Positions 9,895 to 20,409 of a stretch of 64,000 bases of DNA are shown piece by piece. The notes beneath the pieces are model-generated. The model saw nothing but the letters and a program-made list of their open reading frames with translations, did not search any database and was not told the origin of the DNA. The translations under genes and the position numbers were made by a program. Source of the DNA: Arthrinium phaeospermum (Eukaryota > Ascomycota > Sordariomycetes > Amphisphaeriales > Apiosporaceae); the NCBI GenBank assembly GCA_006503535.1, contig QYRS01000001.1, positions 806,001 through 870,000 of the forward strand, written 5' to 3'. How positions within the stretch are numbered: the first letter of the stretch is position 1; each line of letters begins with the position of its first letter.

Positions 9895-10780
9895 CTTGTC
9901 TAGTCCAGCATGTAGCAGCGCAATCTGCTGTTCTGCACAGGGAATCAGGTTAACCCTTCCAGTTACTGCCTATTGATCCAGGTTGCGGTGGCGATATTAG
10001 GGGAGAAGAAGGGCTATGCTTCAAATTGTGAGGTTGGTTGGATCGTTGCTGCGCAGGATGCAAGTATGAAGTTCAAGGAAACCACCCAAACCGTCCAGAC
10101 TTACTTCCCCACTCTTGCTAAAGGGGTCGTTCCTCCCCCCAAAATAGTGAACAAAAAGCAGCATTCAACTGTTGCTACTTATGATAACAACTTTCCAGCA
10201 CCGCGTATTTGAAATCCATTGCATAGATGATGCCATACAAAGAAGCAAGATGTGCTGCATTGCAATGTTGCATGGCGCCGTATGCTGAGTAGCAGTCAGG
10301 CTCATGGTGGCAGGATAGATGTTGCTGGAGCAAGTCACTATTCGACTACATACATCTGAAGGTTCTGTCTGTTTGTAATGTATGGCCACGATACCCAATG
10401 TTACGTCTGTTTGCCATGTTGGGAACCGTGAGAAGTCATGCCTTTTGGGGGATCTACTGGGTAGGTATATCGCAGTTTAGCCGACTTAATCAAATAAACT
10501 GTGCTGGATAATAACACTTAATATATAAATCTGGTGTTTGCATTTTAATTCTTCATTCCTTCTATCTAGTCACGGCCTGCTCTTGCGGATTTCTCGTCTT
10601 AGCTGGCCCGAGTTTGCATCGGAACCAGATAAGAACGAGTTTAATCTATTGACGCTCTTTCAAAACCCCTTAACAACCGGTACGAAGTTCTCTCAGTGCT
10701 GGAGGGAAGATGAAGCCGGTGGGCGGGACGGCGGCGTTGGTGGCGATCTTCATACCACCCTTCTTGTTGTTCTCAAGCCC
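9895..10780. other. Intergenic region upstream of cutC, start of gene-free stretch
   Basis: No gene is seen. It includes the cutC promoter. From about 10.7 kb on, the sequence changes into broken coding fragments. Confidence 0.4.
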
Positions 10781-11056
10781 CATGCCCGTTCGTGTGGAAG
10801 ATGGGCGTGACCTCATCGAAGCCCGCGGTCGGGCAGTGCGCCGCCATTCGCTTGAAGGCCTTCTAGGAGCCGTCGCTCAACATGTCGAACTCGCCGTAAA
10901 AGGCGACGCTGTCGGCGTGGAACGGCTCGGGCTCGACCAGGATCTTCTGGCCCCATTTGAGGTCCTGGTGGGCGAAGGCGCCGTAGCCTGCCAGACCGAC
11001 TTGCGAATCTCGAAGAACTTGTTGCTGTACTGCTCCTCAATCGGAGAGTCCTGCAT
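10760..11056 (-). pseudogene. Broken SET-domain methyltransferase fragment
   Basis: Reading minus from 11056, EEQYSNKFFEIRKS is followed, after a frameshift, by LAGYGAFAHQDLKWGQKIL, then an EPEPF segment, YGEFDMLSDGS, an in-frame TAG, KAFKRMAAH and TPIFHTN. This is the start of a fungal SET domain (typical pattern: gkGlGlFA..dikrGe.Il.E.PlF ... aIFqTNaf). The frameshift, the internal stop and the missing C-terminal half (no NHSC motif found) make it a pseudogene fragment. Assignment rests on motif recognition only. Confidence 0.5.
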
Positions 11057-11917
11057 CCTGAAAGGCAGTCGCGAGTTGTCCGGGATGGTGGCACCGATTG
11101 TTGGTAAAGGTTACGGCAAGCACTCGTGAACACATTCCAGGCGGTATAGTACTCGTCGTTGGTCTGCGGTTTCGTGGTAAGTAGTGCGACACGCCGACTT
11201 CCCGAATGATCTGGAGTGCCACACCCGTCCAAAGTACTTCCGAAAAGGAATTGCGCTACGTACTCGCGCGGTACTGCTCTACTGGTTCATGCAAGCAAGC
11301 GGAGAGTCTCCCGCGCTCTTCGCCTTTTAGCCCTGGCGGTACTTGTCGACCTTTCGGCGACGTAGCGAAATGTCTTGCGGAACCCGGCCGTGAGGAGCCC
11401 TAGGAATGTGGCTTCTTTCGGGGAGTGTTATAGCCTGCTGGTACCTTGAGGCTCTGTGCAGTCCTGGACCACTTGATTGTGTTGCGGATGACGGTACGGA
11501 CCACAGCACGGAGCTAGCTCCTCGGGGTTGTCTTGGGCGAAGCGCTGCTCAAAGATGCCGCCCTGTTGCCACTTGAACGAGTCGGTGTCTTCAAGGCCAC
11601 TCCACCGGCATATCTGGCCTGCATACCCTTCCTTCTCTGCATGGCAACATCATTTGACCACCTACGGCTTTGTTTTCCGAAGCAAGAGTTGAAGTCAGGC
11701 GACATACTCAAGCCTTTATCGGAGATGAAGGAAAGCAGATACCCAACCTAGGCATCATCCGGTCGGGCGGCAGAGACGCTGCTATCAATCCGATACCACA
11801 CTCCTTGATTGCGTAGAATTGGTCGGCATCGAAGGGTCGCTCGGGCGCGGGCCTGAAGGCCGCCTCGTAGGAGCCGACGTGGACAACTGGGTCCAAGTCA
11901 TAAAAGTACCTCTAGAG

Positions 11918-12085
11918 GGGCCCAATGCCGTTGGGCAAGCGGTCAGTGTTGACTTGCCAGTCGCCCAGACCGGCATCGTCATTTACGCGAGGGTACTCGT
12001 TACCGAACCAGCCGTCGTCAAGAACGAGCAGCTTGACGCCGGACCTTTCTGCCGCCCTCGACGTGTTCGCCACGAAAGCCGCGGC
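11918..12085 (-). pseudogene. GH36 alpha-galactosidase fragment
   Basis: On the minus strand [20 protein letters not shown] is followed by [18 protein letters not shown] and then a stop. VLDDGWFG and GDWxxNxxRLPNGI are the hallmark of the GH36 catalytic barrel just before the nucleophile region. Only about 55 residues survive, the flanking frames do not continue the family, and there is no nucleophile aspartate. The downstream minus frame (FYDLDPVVHVGSYEAAF) is not recognised. Confidence 0.55.
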
Positions 12086-12488
12086 CCGTGTAGGAAATGA
12101 TGGTGGTGTCGCTAGCCATCGTGGTGGGGTGGTGATTATTCTTCGGTGGGTGGGTTGGCAGTGTTGGGAAGGAATACCATGAGTGAACGCTTGCTTGACT
12201 TACGGCTCCGAGGGCTGATTCGACCTTGCTGTCTATCTCGTACCGAGTGTAAGCGAACCTCCAGGGATGTATGTAGGAGAGCATTCCCTGGGCTTCATGG
12301 AATGATGGCCAGTGTTGTTGATACAGGTTCGACACGGCGGGTGTCACCACAGGGACCTTGTGGCTGTCAAAAGCACGGGGTCCCAGAGGTGCCAGGGCTT
12401 TCAAAAATTCCTCCCGACGATGACCACGGTTGAGCTCGCTCTGACAATCGACCTTGGGCTGATGGGTCTCGATGCTTGATGCGTTCGT

Positions 12489-12698
12489 CTACTCTTCAAA
12501 TCCCTCAACGAACGCGAATTTTGTTGGTTGGTGAGCGTACGTCCCCTGTTTGATCTTGACGGCCACCAGTTTGCCGTCGTTCTTGCTGGCGGCCTTGTAT
12601 ACGCGGCCAAAGCTACCTTTGCCGATCAACTCCATTGAGTCGTAGACTGGGACTGGCTTTCCTTCCTTCGCACAGTCCTCTCCCCCCATTTCTCGCAT
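12489..12698 (-). pseudogene. Protein kinase N-lobe fragment (Ste20/GCK-like)
   Basis: A minus frame of 69 codons carries YDSMELIGKGSFGRVYKA and GKLVAVKI, that is, the glycine-rich loop GxGxFG and the ATP-binding VAVK lysine, then ends. A YDxMELIGKGSFGxVYKA opening is characteristic of Ste20/GCK-type kinases. No catalytic loop (HRD) or DFG motif is found downstream, so the kinase is truncated. Confidence 0.55.
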
Positions 12699-12789
12699 CT
12701 TTCAAGCATAGTCAGTGATAGGTGGATGCCCTGAAATGCTTGGCCGAGTACCGCCGCTCTCTGGTTATCAAATGCGTTAGCGGGAAGGA

Positions 12790-13400
12790 ATGCCATGAGT
12801 GAATGCTTGCTTGACTTACGGCTCCGAAGGCTGATTCGGCTCCGAGGGTCGATCCGACTTTGGGCGTTCTTCTCGCGCCAGTTCTCGTATGCTCCAACAA
12901 AGGGGCGGAAGGCGTTTGCTCGCCGAACAATCTCGGGCATGTCGCCGTCGTAGTACTCGTCACGGAGCCACCTGTGATACAATTAATTGCCGGTCAGTCT
13001 TTCTGTTTGTATAATTAGATGGAACCCTTGCTTTATGTGGTGAGTGGTGGACTTACTCGTAGTACCCGGTCATATCATCGCCGCCATTCCAGAAGATGTT
13101 GGGTGAAACTGCCATGAACTCATTTGAAGGCAAACGGCTCACGATTCGGTCCATGAGATGATTGATGTCCACGTGCTTGTGCTCTTGCTTCAGCTCAAGG
13201 TCCCTTGCGCGGTGTGAGGTGGTGCACACCTCAGAATGTATTATCATGAGCAACAGGCGCAGCAGATGTATGGTTGGGCGCAGACCAGTATGCCTGTGGC
13301 TCTTGTACTTGTGGTTCCGGACCGAGTCGTCCATACCGGGGGCATGGACAGGACCGGCAGACGCAGAGAGGATGTACTGGTCCTCTGGGAGCTTGGTGGC
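12790..13400 (-). pseudogene. Unidentified two-exon coding remnant
   Basis: A minus open segment ends FWNGGDDMTGYYE at a GTAAGT donor (about 13055), and a second segment begins WLRDEYYDGDMPEIVRRA and contains FRPFVGAYENWREKN. Together they look like two exons of one protein of unknown family. Its upstream part (13340-13395) reads KLPEDQYILSASAGPV, which recurs at 19.26 kb as RLPEDQYSFSAAASPV. No complete frame can be assembled. A stretch ending in GAVSQAS[VI]HSW is duplicated at about 12175-12235 and 12790-12850. Confidence 0.35.
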
Positions 13401-13479
13401 TCAAGCTTTCAACCAGTAAATAATCCCGTCTTTACCCATCCTTCTTACTTGCTGAGTAGAATGAGTGCCTGCTTCACCT

Positions 13480-13831
13480 TCATCTCCTTTTCTTGCCGTC
13501 TGGCCACTCACCCAACACCTTCCAGATTGCCTCCTTCTCCGATGGGCGCATGGTCACTGCCAGCCCGCCGGTGGTCGTAGCGACGAAGACACGAGCCCAT
13601 TTGAGCCCCTCATTCACGACCCTTTCTTCCAAGATCGTCGGTTTCACGACGCCCATGTTCTCGGACTCGTGCGCCGTACTTGAAGTTGTCCGACTTGCAT
13701 AGGCTGCGCCCGTGCCGCTTGCGCCAGTCACTCTCCCAGATGCCCTTAACCACGATGAAAGCGACCTCGGGGCGGTATTGGCGCATCTTGGCTTCGAGGG
13801 CCCAAGCCTCTGCTTCCCTCAACTGTTCCAT
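13480..13831 (-). pseudogene. Thymine-DNA glycosylase fragment, copy 1
   Basis: A minus frame gives ALEAKMRQYRPEVAFIVVKG then IWESDWRKRHGRSL, and after a frameshift ARVFVATTTGGLAVTMRPSE then KEAIWKVLGEWPDGKKRR. These are the C-terminal half of the MUG/TDG-type uracil/thymine-DNA glycosylase family (VG[KR]GIWE and VFVATTxSGLxAxMxPxEK). The N-terminal catalytic GxNPG part is absent. The frameshift near 13650 shows that it is not functional as read. Confidence 0.6.
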
Positions 13832-13863
13832 ATTTGAATGCTCTCTCTATTGCGTGTTCTCCC

Positions 13864-15040
13864 TTATGAGCATATGACGAGAGCCTCCTTCACCATGTCC
13901 TTGCCGCGTACTTCAGGGCTCTCAGCCTCTGAATCCTCGTCGCCATCAACGGTGTCGGTGGCGACCAAAGGGACATCAGCGCCCATTGACTCGTAAGTGT
14001 CCACGGTGGTGCCAGACTTTGCGCTATCAGAGCGATTGCGATCCTCAGCTCGTTCGCCGCTGTCAGAAGGGAACATGTTGCTTCCAAGCATGTCGGTTAC
14101 CAGCTCTACGACGGCGAGTGATAGATTGCAGAATGGACTCGCTGCGAGCGATGCCAATGGGGGGACCCTCGCGCTCAGCCTGCTTTCCCTTGCCCCTTCA
14201 GAATAGGATAGGGTGAGCCTGAAACCCACACTCGCTATCGCTCTCCTTCACCAGCAATCCGAAGGCCTTCTCCCAGGCCTTGCAACCGGCGAGGACCTCC
14301 TTGTGGTTGTTGAGCATGGGCCGGGTGAGTTGTTGCTTGGCTCGCACCACAACGCCTCATCTTGTCAAGTCCCGTACTAACATCAAGCCCGGAGAATGTT
14401 CTTGAGCAAGGTAATGCGGCTGACGATGAATAAAAATCAGCGCATACCCTGCGGACGATGTGAAAGAGGTGGTGGATGGGCAATGCGATTTTGCTCTCAA
14501 TTGGAGGTAGCCTTCAATCTTGGAGAAACAGTCGAAGCCAAGTGACTCCTTATCGAGTCTTCAGCAAACGAGAGAAACAAGATATTCTCTAGAAGAAATG
14601 AGCGAAACATCATGTTGTCGAACACCGAGTCGCGGTGAGTCGCGGCGTACTGGAAGACGCCCTTGATCCGCGGCATGTACAGGGTAGCCTACAGGGTAAC
14701 CATGCGCAGCCTAGGTCTTTCCCAATGAGTCTTCTCGCCAGTCTTGTCATCATGCCATAAGCAAAAACGGTACCCTTGATTGCCTTGAAACTCCATGACA
14801 CGAGCCTGTACTAAAGCAGTATCGGAATGTGCATGATAGTATGTCTATTGAAGACCTGGTGGTTGCACTGAGGGCGAAGAAGTACAAGGTAAGCGACTTT
14901 GAGCTTCATTCAATAACGTATATGAGTTTGTACTGACTGGAACGGGTGGAGGTGAGTGTCGACATCTTGTAATTATGACGGCGGCTCAATCCGTTGCTTG
15001 GATTTTTTGAACCGGTTGGCTGCCGTTGAGCTACCGTTTA
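13864..15040 (-). other. Unassigned remnants on the minus strand
   Basis: Minus frames here have protein-like composition but no recognised family and no intact gene. One is an acidic 121-codon frame (13864-14229) with GDEDSEAESPEVRGKD. Another stretch reads LNNHKEVLAGCKAWEKAF (about 14250-14330), and a third reads MPRIKGVFQYAATHRDSVF (about 14610-14690). Stops and frame changes separate them. They continue the fragment mosaic that starts at 10.7 kb. Confidence 0.3.
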
Positions 15041-15052
15041 GCTGCCGTTTGA

Positions 15053-15225
15053 TACGTGCAACTGTTAGCTTATTCGCTTTCTAAGTTCGGTTGGCAACTG
15101 CAATTTTCAGCTTACCTGCGTTTTGGTACCGTTTGGCAATTGCAGCTTCCAATTGACCATCGTTTAGATCCGTTTGTCAATTGCAATTTTCAACTTATCT
15201 TCGTTCTGAAACATTATCCTCAACC
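15053..15225. repeat. Degenerate tandem repeat, about 42-bp period
   Basis: About four diverged units are seen, each containing TTGGCAAYTGCAAYTTTCARCTTA or a variant, followed by a CGTTTKG/CCGTTTG spacer. AT-rich compared with the flanks. No coding content. Confidence 0.5.
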
Positions 15226-15538
15226 CATCCCCCATTTGACGAAAGGCATCCTTTAATTCATGTTCATTCTGCAAGTACAATTTCCGCGAAAATGGTACTT
15301 GGTGCGCGGCAGACGATGAAATTGATAACAAATCTGTAGCCTGGTAAGCGTGGGCTCATCCAATGGGAGTCAATCTCTGATATTTGCTACTGACCTATCA
15401 TTTGGGGATGATGTTGCTGCGCTCACGCTCGAGCTCTCGCGATTGGTTTCGTCACATTGAAACATTTCTAGCAGATAGATTCCATCCATACCAGGTGCAG
15501 CAGACATAAAGGGCGCTGTGAGTAATCCAGGAACCAAA

Positions 15539-15900
15539 CTAGATATTCTCCGAGCTCGGATTCTCCTGGTCGCAACCACGAATCTCTTCACTTGCTGGGT
15601 TTTGAGCAGGACGAGGAGCACCAGCGACAGGAATGCCATAGGCATGGTTCAGTGCTGCCCAGTACGCCTGTGGAGCCAAAACAGGGTCGCTCATATAAGG
15701 GGCGGCCCATGACATCGATGGGGGTAGGTACTGGGGGTGGGGGGGGGGGGGGGGGGGGGGGGGGGGCATCATTGTATTCATACCGGTTGGCATGAAAGGC
15801 GACGTAGTGTAAGCCGGGCTGCCGTATGAAGGCCAAGCAGGGTATGGGGAGACTTTCTGTGGTTGGTGAATTGGTTCATAGCCATTGGCGCCGAAGGGGC
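15539..15900 (-). pseudogene. Proline-rich RNA-binding-protein-like remnant with poly-Pro tract
   Basis: A minus frame reads a Pro/Tyr/Met-rich low-complexity segment (PAWPSYGSPAYTTSPFMPTG, then a poly-Pro run coded by the poly-G tract at 15733-15766, then HPQYLPPSMSWAAPYMSDP). At its upstream side lies FGANGYEPIHQPQK, which resembles the linker found twice more at 16.2 and 16.8 kb. It looks like the low-complexity linker of an RRM protein, without the RRMs. Confidence 0.4.
15733..15766 (+). repeat. Poly-G tract
   Basis: Five G, one T, then 28 consecutive G. On the minus strand it reads as a proline run. It is a potential G-quadruplex and length-unstable site; the exact length in the assembly may be unreliable. 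Confidence 0.85.
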
Positions 15901-16149
15901 CATCTTGGGCAGTTGCATGGACCTCGGTGCGCCCTGGGGCGTGTAGGCTGGCTTCGCCGGCCCAGACTGCGGAGTATACGAGTGACCGGCAGATGGTGAT
16001 GCGCCCGGCTGTGGTGTTGGCAGCGCTGCATCTTGTGGAGCTGGATGAGGCGTTGTATACGGATGCTAGTGACAGCCTCAGCTCCAACGTTCTCGACGCG
16101 GCGGGGGATGTAGGGGTTGGGAGCCTCCCGGACTGACCCGGCAGCCAAA

Positions 16150-16300
16150 GATGCGTCGGCTAGAAAGACCTTCAACGAAGAAGATGGTGTTATTCGGGTC
16201 GGTAAATTGGTTCATAGCCATTGGGCCGAAGCCAGTACAGCCCTGCTGGAAGCCGTAGTTGGATTGCTGCTGGGCCACGTACTTGGTTCCATCCCACCAG
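16150..16300 (-). pseudogene. Csx1/Nam8-like RRM protein fragment, copy A
   Basis: On the minus strand NYGFQQGCTGFGPMAMNQFT runs into DPNNTIFFVEGLSS and then loses the family. NQFTDPNNTTVFVGGLS is the entry to the third RRM (RNP2 motif VFVGGLS) of fungal Csx1/Nam8-type RNA-binding proteins. Only the linker and first beta strand remain. Confidence 0.5.
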
Positions 16301-16654
16301 AGGGGGCACTTTGGCAGGGTTGCCAAAGTTCTGGAACTGGCCATCTTTTCGACCTCGATGGTCCCGGCTACGACGGGTCTCACGTCCATGTTCCTCGCGC
16401 TGGGTAGCTTCATGAGGGTTGTACATGTACGGCCCCGTGCGGTTCGCGTCACGGCGGTTGTACAAGTGACAGGGCACTACAAGTATGCTAGCTCACGTGC
16501 TTCTCTCCGGCCTTCAAGAGGAAGACCGCTCAGTGTCTCCAACTTGAGGAAGTCGTGGATGTCGAATCTGTTGATCGACTCCTGACGTCCCACCAGGCCG
16601 ACCTCCAAGTGCTGCAGCGTCTTCTTGTTGTGCCGGAGAACGCTGACCAGAACT

Positions 16655-16736
16655 GACCACCAGCCAATGTTCTGGAACTGGCCACCGGCCAATGTTCTGG
16701 AACTGGCCACCTGCCAGTGTTCTGGAACTGACCACC
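16655..16736. repeat. Minisatellite, 3 units of 25-26 bp
   Basis: Units at 16655-16680, 16681-16705 and 16706-16730 share the core CCARTGTTCTGGAACTG, and a partial unit follows. A related unit occurs at about 16316-16345. It sits exactly where the RRM coding of copy B breaks off. Confidence 0.7.
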
Positions 16737-16940
16737 ACCAAAGAAGGTGGTGTTGTTCGGGTCAGTAAATTGATTCATGGCCATGGGGTTGAAGCCACCG
16801 CCGCCCTGCTGGAAGCCGTAGTTTGGCTGCTGCTGGGCCATCCACTGGTTGTTCATGCCACCCGGGGGCGGAGGCGACATGACACCTTGAGAAGGCACAA
16901 GGCGTGCCATTTGAACTGATTCATTGCCATCGGAAATCAT
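16737..16940 (-). pseudogene. Csx1/Nam8-like RRM protein fragment, copy B
   Basis: The minus frame carries VQMARLVPSQGVMSPPPPGG, NNQWMAQQQPNYGFQQGGGG, FNPMAMNQFTDPNNTTFFGGG and then runs into the 25-bp minisatellite. As in copy A, the homology stops right at RNP2 of the third RRM. A further piece of the same linker (fourth occurrence) is seen at about 17340-17375. Direct duplicates, all broken. Confidence 0.55.
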
Positions 16941-17375
16941 ATCTTTGATCGTGCAGAGACTGTGGTGTCAAGCTGGCTGAAACTTGCCGGTGAGACCTAT
17001 TCCTGTGTCCCAATGGCACTCGTCGTGGTCCGGACGAGCCCGGTAATGCTGGATCAGGCCGTGGCGGCTCTTCACGTCAACGGTCTCGATGCAGTCGAAG
17101 CACTACATGGTCCGTGCAGTGTGCAGCTTGGTGTACTGGCAGTCCTCGGCGCCTTGGTGCGGGTGTGAGGCCCATCTCTCTTCTCGCTGCTGGCTAGCAT
17201 AGTGTCGTCTGCCCTTCAGCGTTTGGCCTTGTGTTGGTATATGGGAGGAACTGACTGCAGTTCTTGAAGCTGGTGAACACCAAGAGGTGCACTCCACTGG
17301 TTGATCATGCTATCCGGAGGCGGCAGCCACCCTGAGAAGACACAAGGCTTGTCATTTAAACTGATTCATGGCCTA

Positions 17376-18200
17376 TGGAGACATGCCTCTCTGGCTTCCT
17401 TCTGTAGCGCTTCGTGTTCTCCATTGACTCAGGCTGGCTAGTGGGTATATTAGTAGAGTTTCTCGAGACATTTGGGGAGCAGTGAAACTTACCTGGCCAC
17501 AAAGACACACAATCTTGCAAGGAAGAAAGCCTAAGTACCGACTGTCTTGTTGGGGGAGCGGGCACGACGGATCTCACGATCGTCTGACTCAAATGGGTTA
17601 TAGACGTGACGCTCCAAGTGGCTGCCGAATGGTGTCGTTCGCGGCGGTCTTGACAGCTGGGTATGTCAGGGGTGGAAACATGATGTGCATGTTCCTTAGG
17701 TGTGGCTTCCTTCTCTGCTAAGGTGGTCTTTCGAGCAGAGATCTCTCCTCGGTGAAGTAACGCAACTCTCTGAGTAGAAGGGATTCCTCGACCTCTTTGT
17801 GAGTTGGTGCGCTTGCGGATTGGTCAAGGAGCTCTTGCACATAGTACGGAGGCTGGTGCATAAAACGCACGGACCATATATATCGGGATAGTGAGTTTCG
17901 CGCACGGACCACATATCTCGTTATAGAGAAAGTTGTGCACGAATTGTATTGTGCACATCGACGCACGGACCAAGTTCCCCACGACCTTCTTGGCCCCCTT
18001 TGCTCCAACACTTCTTTGGCCCCACCAAGTTACGCTGCCGCCAACGTGGCCCTGGAAAGTAACTGTTTCTAGAGACATATCAGTATTGAACTCGATGATG
18101 ATGGAAGTTTGAAGGGCGATGGCGAGCTTACTTTTACGCGAACCTTCACTGTCTGGCCAGGGCATCCACCATTTCTGTACTGCAGGGGCAACCAACCTCC
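17376..18200. other. No assignable content within the fragment mosaic
   Basis: Only short open frames on both strands. No family is recognised and no intact gene is seen. Confidence 0.35.
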
Positions 18201-18239
18201 AAAGATGGTATGACAAGGGCGGCCAGCCCTAGGGCGGCC

Positions 18240-18850
18240 CTGGAACATGGTGCTCATACTGCCCATCGCTTCAACGGCATCCTCATCGTTCTGTATTCAG
18301 CAGCCATATCCGTGGTATTTTCAGAGCTTGGGGCCGGGTGGAACACCGTCGTCTTCGTCGTCGTCCCCCTCGTCTTCTGCGAGCAGGACAGCCTTGTTGG
18401 TCTCGGGATGAATGGTAGCCTAGATGACGATCGAAGAAAGAGAGGTTAGCAAGTGGGTGGTATGGAGTTGATGGGGAACGAAGCTGGCCAGCTGACCGGA
18501 TTGATACTCGTGGAAGAGACTTACAATGTACTGGCAAAATGCAAACGGCATGTTCTTCTTATCGCGACGAATCTTCACGAAGACTGCAACCATCTCCAGC
18601 CTCTGGCCAGTCCTCTCATCAGTCTTGTTCTCTTCGCCAATCTTGCCGCCATTGCTTTTCCTTCTGCATTCCTGATGCAAGTGGAGGCTGGCCACAGCAA
18701 CACGTTTCAAATAGGATATCGTGTGCTGGAGGGCTGGAAAGGGCATGCTCTTCTCGCCCGAGGGATGCATGGCGTTCTTCTTGTCTCGACTGCCTCTGAT
18801 CCAGCTTGATTTTGTCCATCTCGCCATCGTCGCTAGCCTTGCCACCATCC
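18240..18850 (-). pseudogene. RRM-domain protein remnant (second RRM family)
   Basis: The minus frame contains KTDERTGQRLEMVAVFVKIR followed by RDKKNMPFAFCQYI, which is the beta2-beta3 region of an RRM with RNP1-like [YF]AFCQ[FY], as in a family of fungal RRM proteins. An acidic segment (AEDEGDDDEDDGVPPGP) lies on the minus strand near 18340-18400. There is no complete domain and no start. Confidence 0.4.
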
Positions 18851-18896
18851 AACCGTATGTTTTTCGGTCCTATGCCGTTTCTCGTGTTTCTTTTTC

Positions 18897-18964
18897 TCTT
18901 TTTTCGTCTCTTTTTCGTCTCTTTTTTCGTCTCTTTTTTTCGTCTCTTTTTTTCGTCTCTTTTT
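18897..18964 (+). repeat. CGTCTC-T(n) microsatellite-like array
   Basis: Five units of CGTCTCTTTTTT (11-13 bp, variable T number) start at 18905, 18916, 18928, 18941 and 18954. Purine-rich on the minus strand. Confidence 0.75.
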
Positions 18965-19087
18965 GTTGTTCCTCTTCTCTCTATCTCTAATACTTGAGGC
19001 AGCCTTGAGCCAAGCCTTGGACTTGTCTGTCGCCGTGTCTTTATCCTTGTGGGCGATGAAGATGTCGTTGATCTCGAACGAGTAGCC

Positions 19088-19570
19088 TCAGTATAACTTT
19101 ACCTGCTGGGCTGACTTGATGAAGGGAATCGACTTCCAATTGACCAGGCGGTTGAAGTGCTTGCTGATCATCGTGTTCAAGCGCTCGCTGATGTAGCCTT
19201 GGGGGATTCGGTAGCCGACCGGTGCCATGATGCAGTTGAAGACAGGACTAGCCGCCGCAGAGAAGCTGTACTGGTCCTCTGGAAGCCTGTTGCTCAAGGT
19301 CGTTCGCGTTCCATTCTTGATTCGTTCCTTCCTTGAGTTTCCATAACTTGATGTCGTTCGCCCTTCGTTCCTTTTCTTGATACCAAATCTCAATCTCGTT
19401 CTCGTTTTCAATGGCCGCGAAATTTTTGACTCGGTACGCCTACATGTTGAGGGTGAAGGCAAATCCAGAGCTTGACAGCCAACTAGAACCTCATCCGCCA
19501 TATCACATCTTTTGTGATTGGGTGATCGCTCTTGCCCCAGACTTTTGCTATATCCGGCAAAAGAGGAAGG
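19088..19570 (-). other. Unassigned minus-strand coding remnant
   Basis: The end of a 251-codon minus frame reads NRLPEDQYSFSAAASPVFNC, IMAPVGYRIPQGYISERLNT and FNRLVNWKSIPFIKSAQQVK. It has natural protein composition, and its LPEDQY segment is duplicated at 13.35 kb. The upstream half of the frame is repeat-derived, so no intact gene can be claimed. Family unknown. Confidence 0.3.
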
Positions 19571-19573
19571 AAC

Positions 19574-19721
19574 CATGGGGAGGAACGATAGTTGCTCGTG
19601 TTGTTGGAAGGTGTTGGTGGGTTGAGTTGCCTGCCTTCTTGTGGAAGCATGGGGAGGAGCGATAGTTGCTCCTGTTGTTGGAAGGCATTGATGGGTTGGG
19701 GGTGCCTTCCGTTTTGTAAAG
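19574..19721. repeat. Tandem duplication, 74-bp period
   Basis: Two copies begin at 19574 and 19648, each with CATGGGGAGGARCGATAGTT followed by GCTCSTGTTGTTGGAAGG. They differ at several positions, so the duplication is not very recent. Confidence 0.75.
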
Positions 19722-19999
19722 AAGGACCTCCTCCCTGTAGTGCTTGGTGAAGCCCACGCGTGCAATCCTCGATGCCTGCTGGGAAATACGCCTCGCGCAA
19801 AACCTCGGCTCCCAAGCCAAAGTCTTCCTCGTAGTATCGCCATCCAATGTCGACCCCAAGGTAACCACTTGTAAACGGCCGCTACCGGGTACGCTGCAGG
19901 GTAGGCTCGCAGAATACGCGCCTAAGACACGCTAACCCGAAAAGCTCAGCTGCACCTTCTTCTTCTTCTCGGCCACCTGCTCAAAGCCCGCCAGACGAA

Positions 20000-20350
20000 C
20001 AGGCAGCATGAGGGGGGGCGAGGGGCAGGACCCCTGCAACCCAAAACTCGCAGTTGGTGTCTCCGTCCAGCTCATACTCAATGTCGTAGCTGCTCTCCCA
20101 GATGCCCTTGCCTACTATGCAAGCGACCTCGGGGAGGTACTCGCGGATCTTGGCCTCGAGGGCAGTGACGCCTTCGTCCATCTCGGCCTTGCTCAGCTCG
20201 GCGCCGTTGCGCGAGGGGCGACTGACGATGTCAGTGCCGCCGACCCCTGAAGCGCGCTGGTAGGGTGAGGTCCTCCTCGGTGAGGAGGACCGAGCCGACG
20301 CGGAAGGAGCACAGCAGCTACTTCCAGAACAGGTTCGAGGGGTGCGTGTA
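20000..20350 (-). pseudogene. Thymine-DNA glycosylase fragment, copy 2
   Basis: On the minus strand GRAYTHPSNLFWK is followed, with frame changes, by SRPSRNGAELSKAEMDEGV, ALEAKIREYLPEVACIVGKG and IWESS, then an unrelated tail. These are successive conserved segments of the MUG/TDG glycosylase family (HPSNxFWxL, RPTxxAAELSxxE, VGKGIWE). The catalytic GxNPG motif and the C-terminal VFVATTxSG part are missing. Related to the piece at 13.5-13.8 kb. Confidence 0.6.
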
Positions 20351-20409
20351 CGCACGGCCCCATTGTTGAGATGGGGGATGACGAACAAAGGCGTTTGTAG
20401 ATGCAGGCG

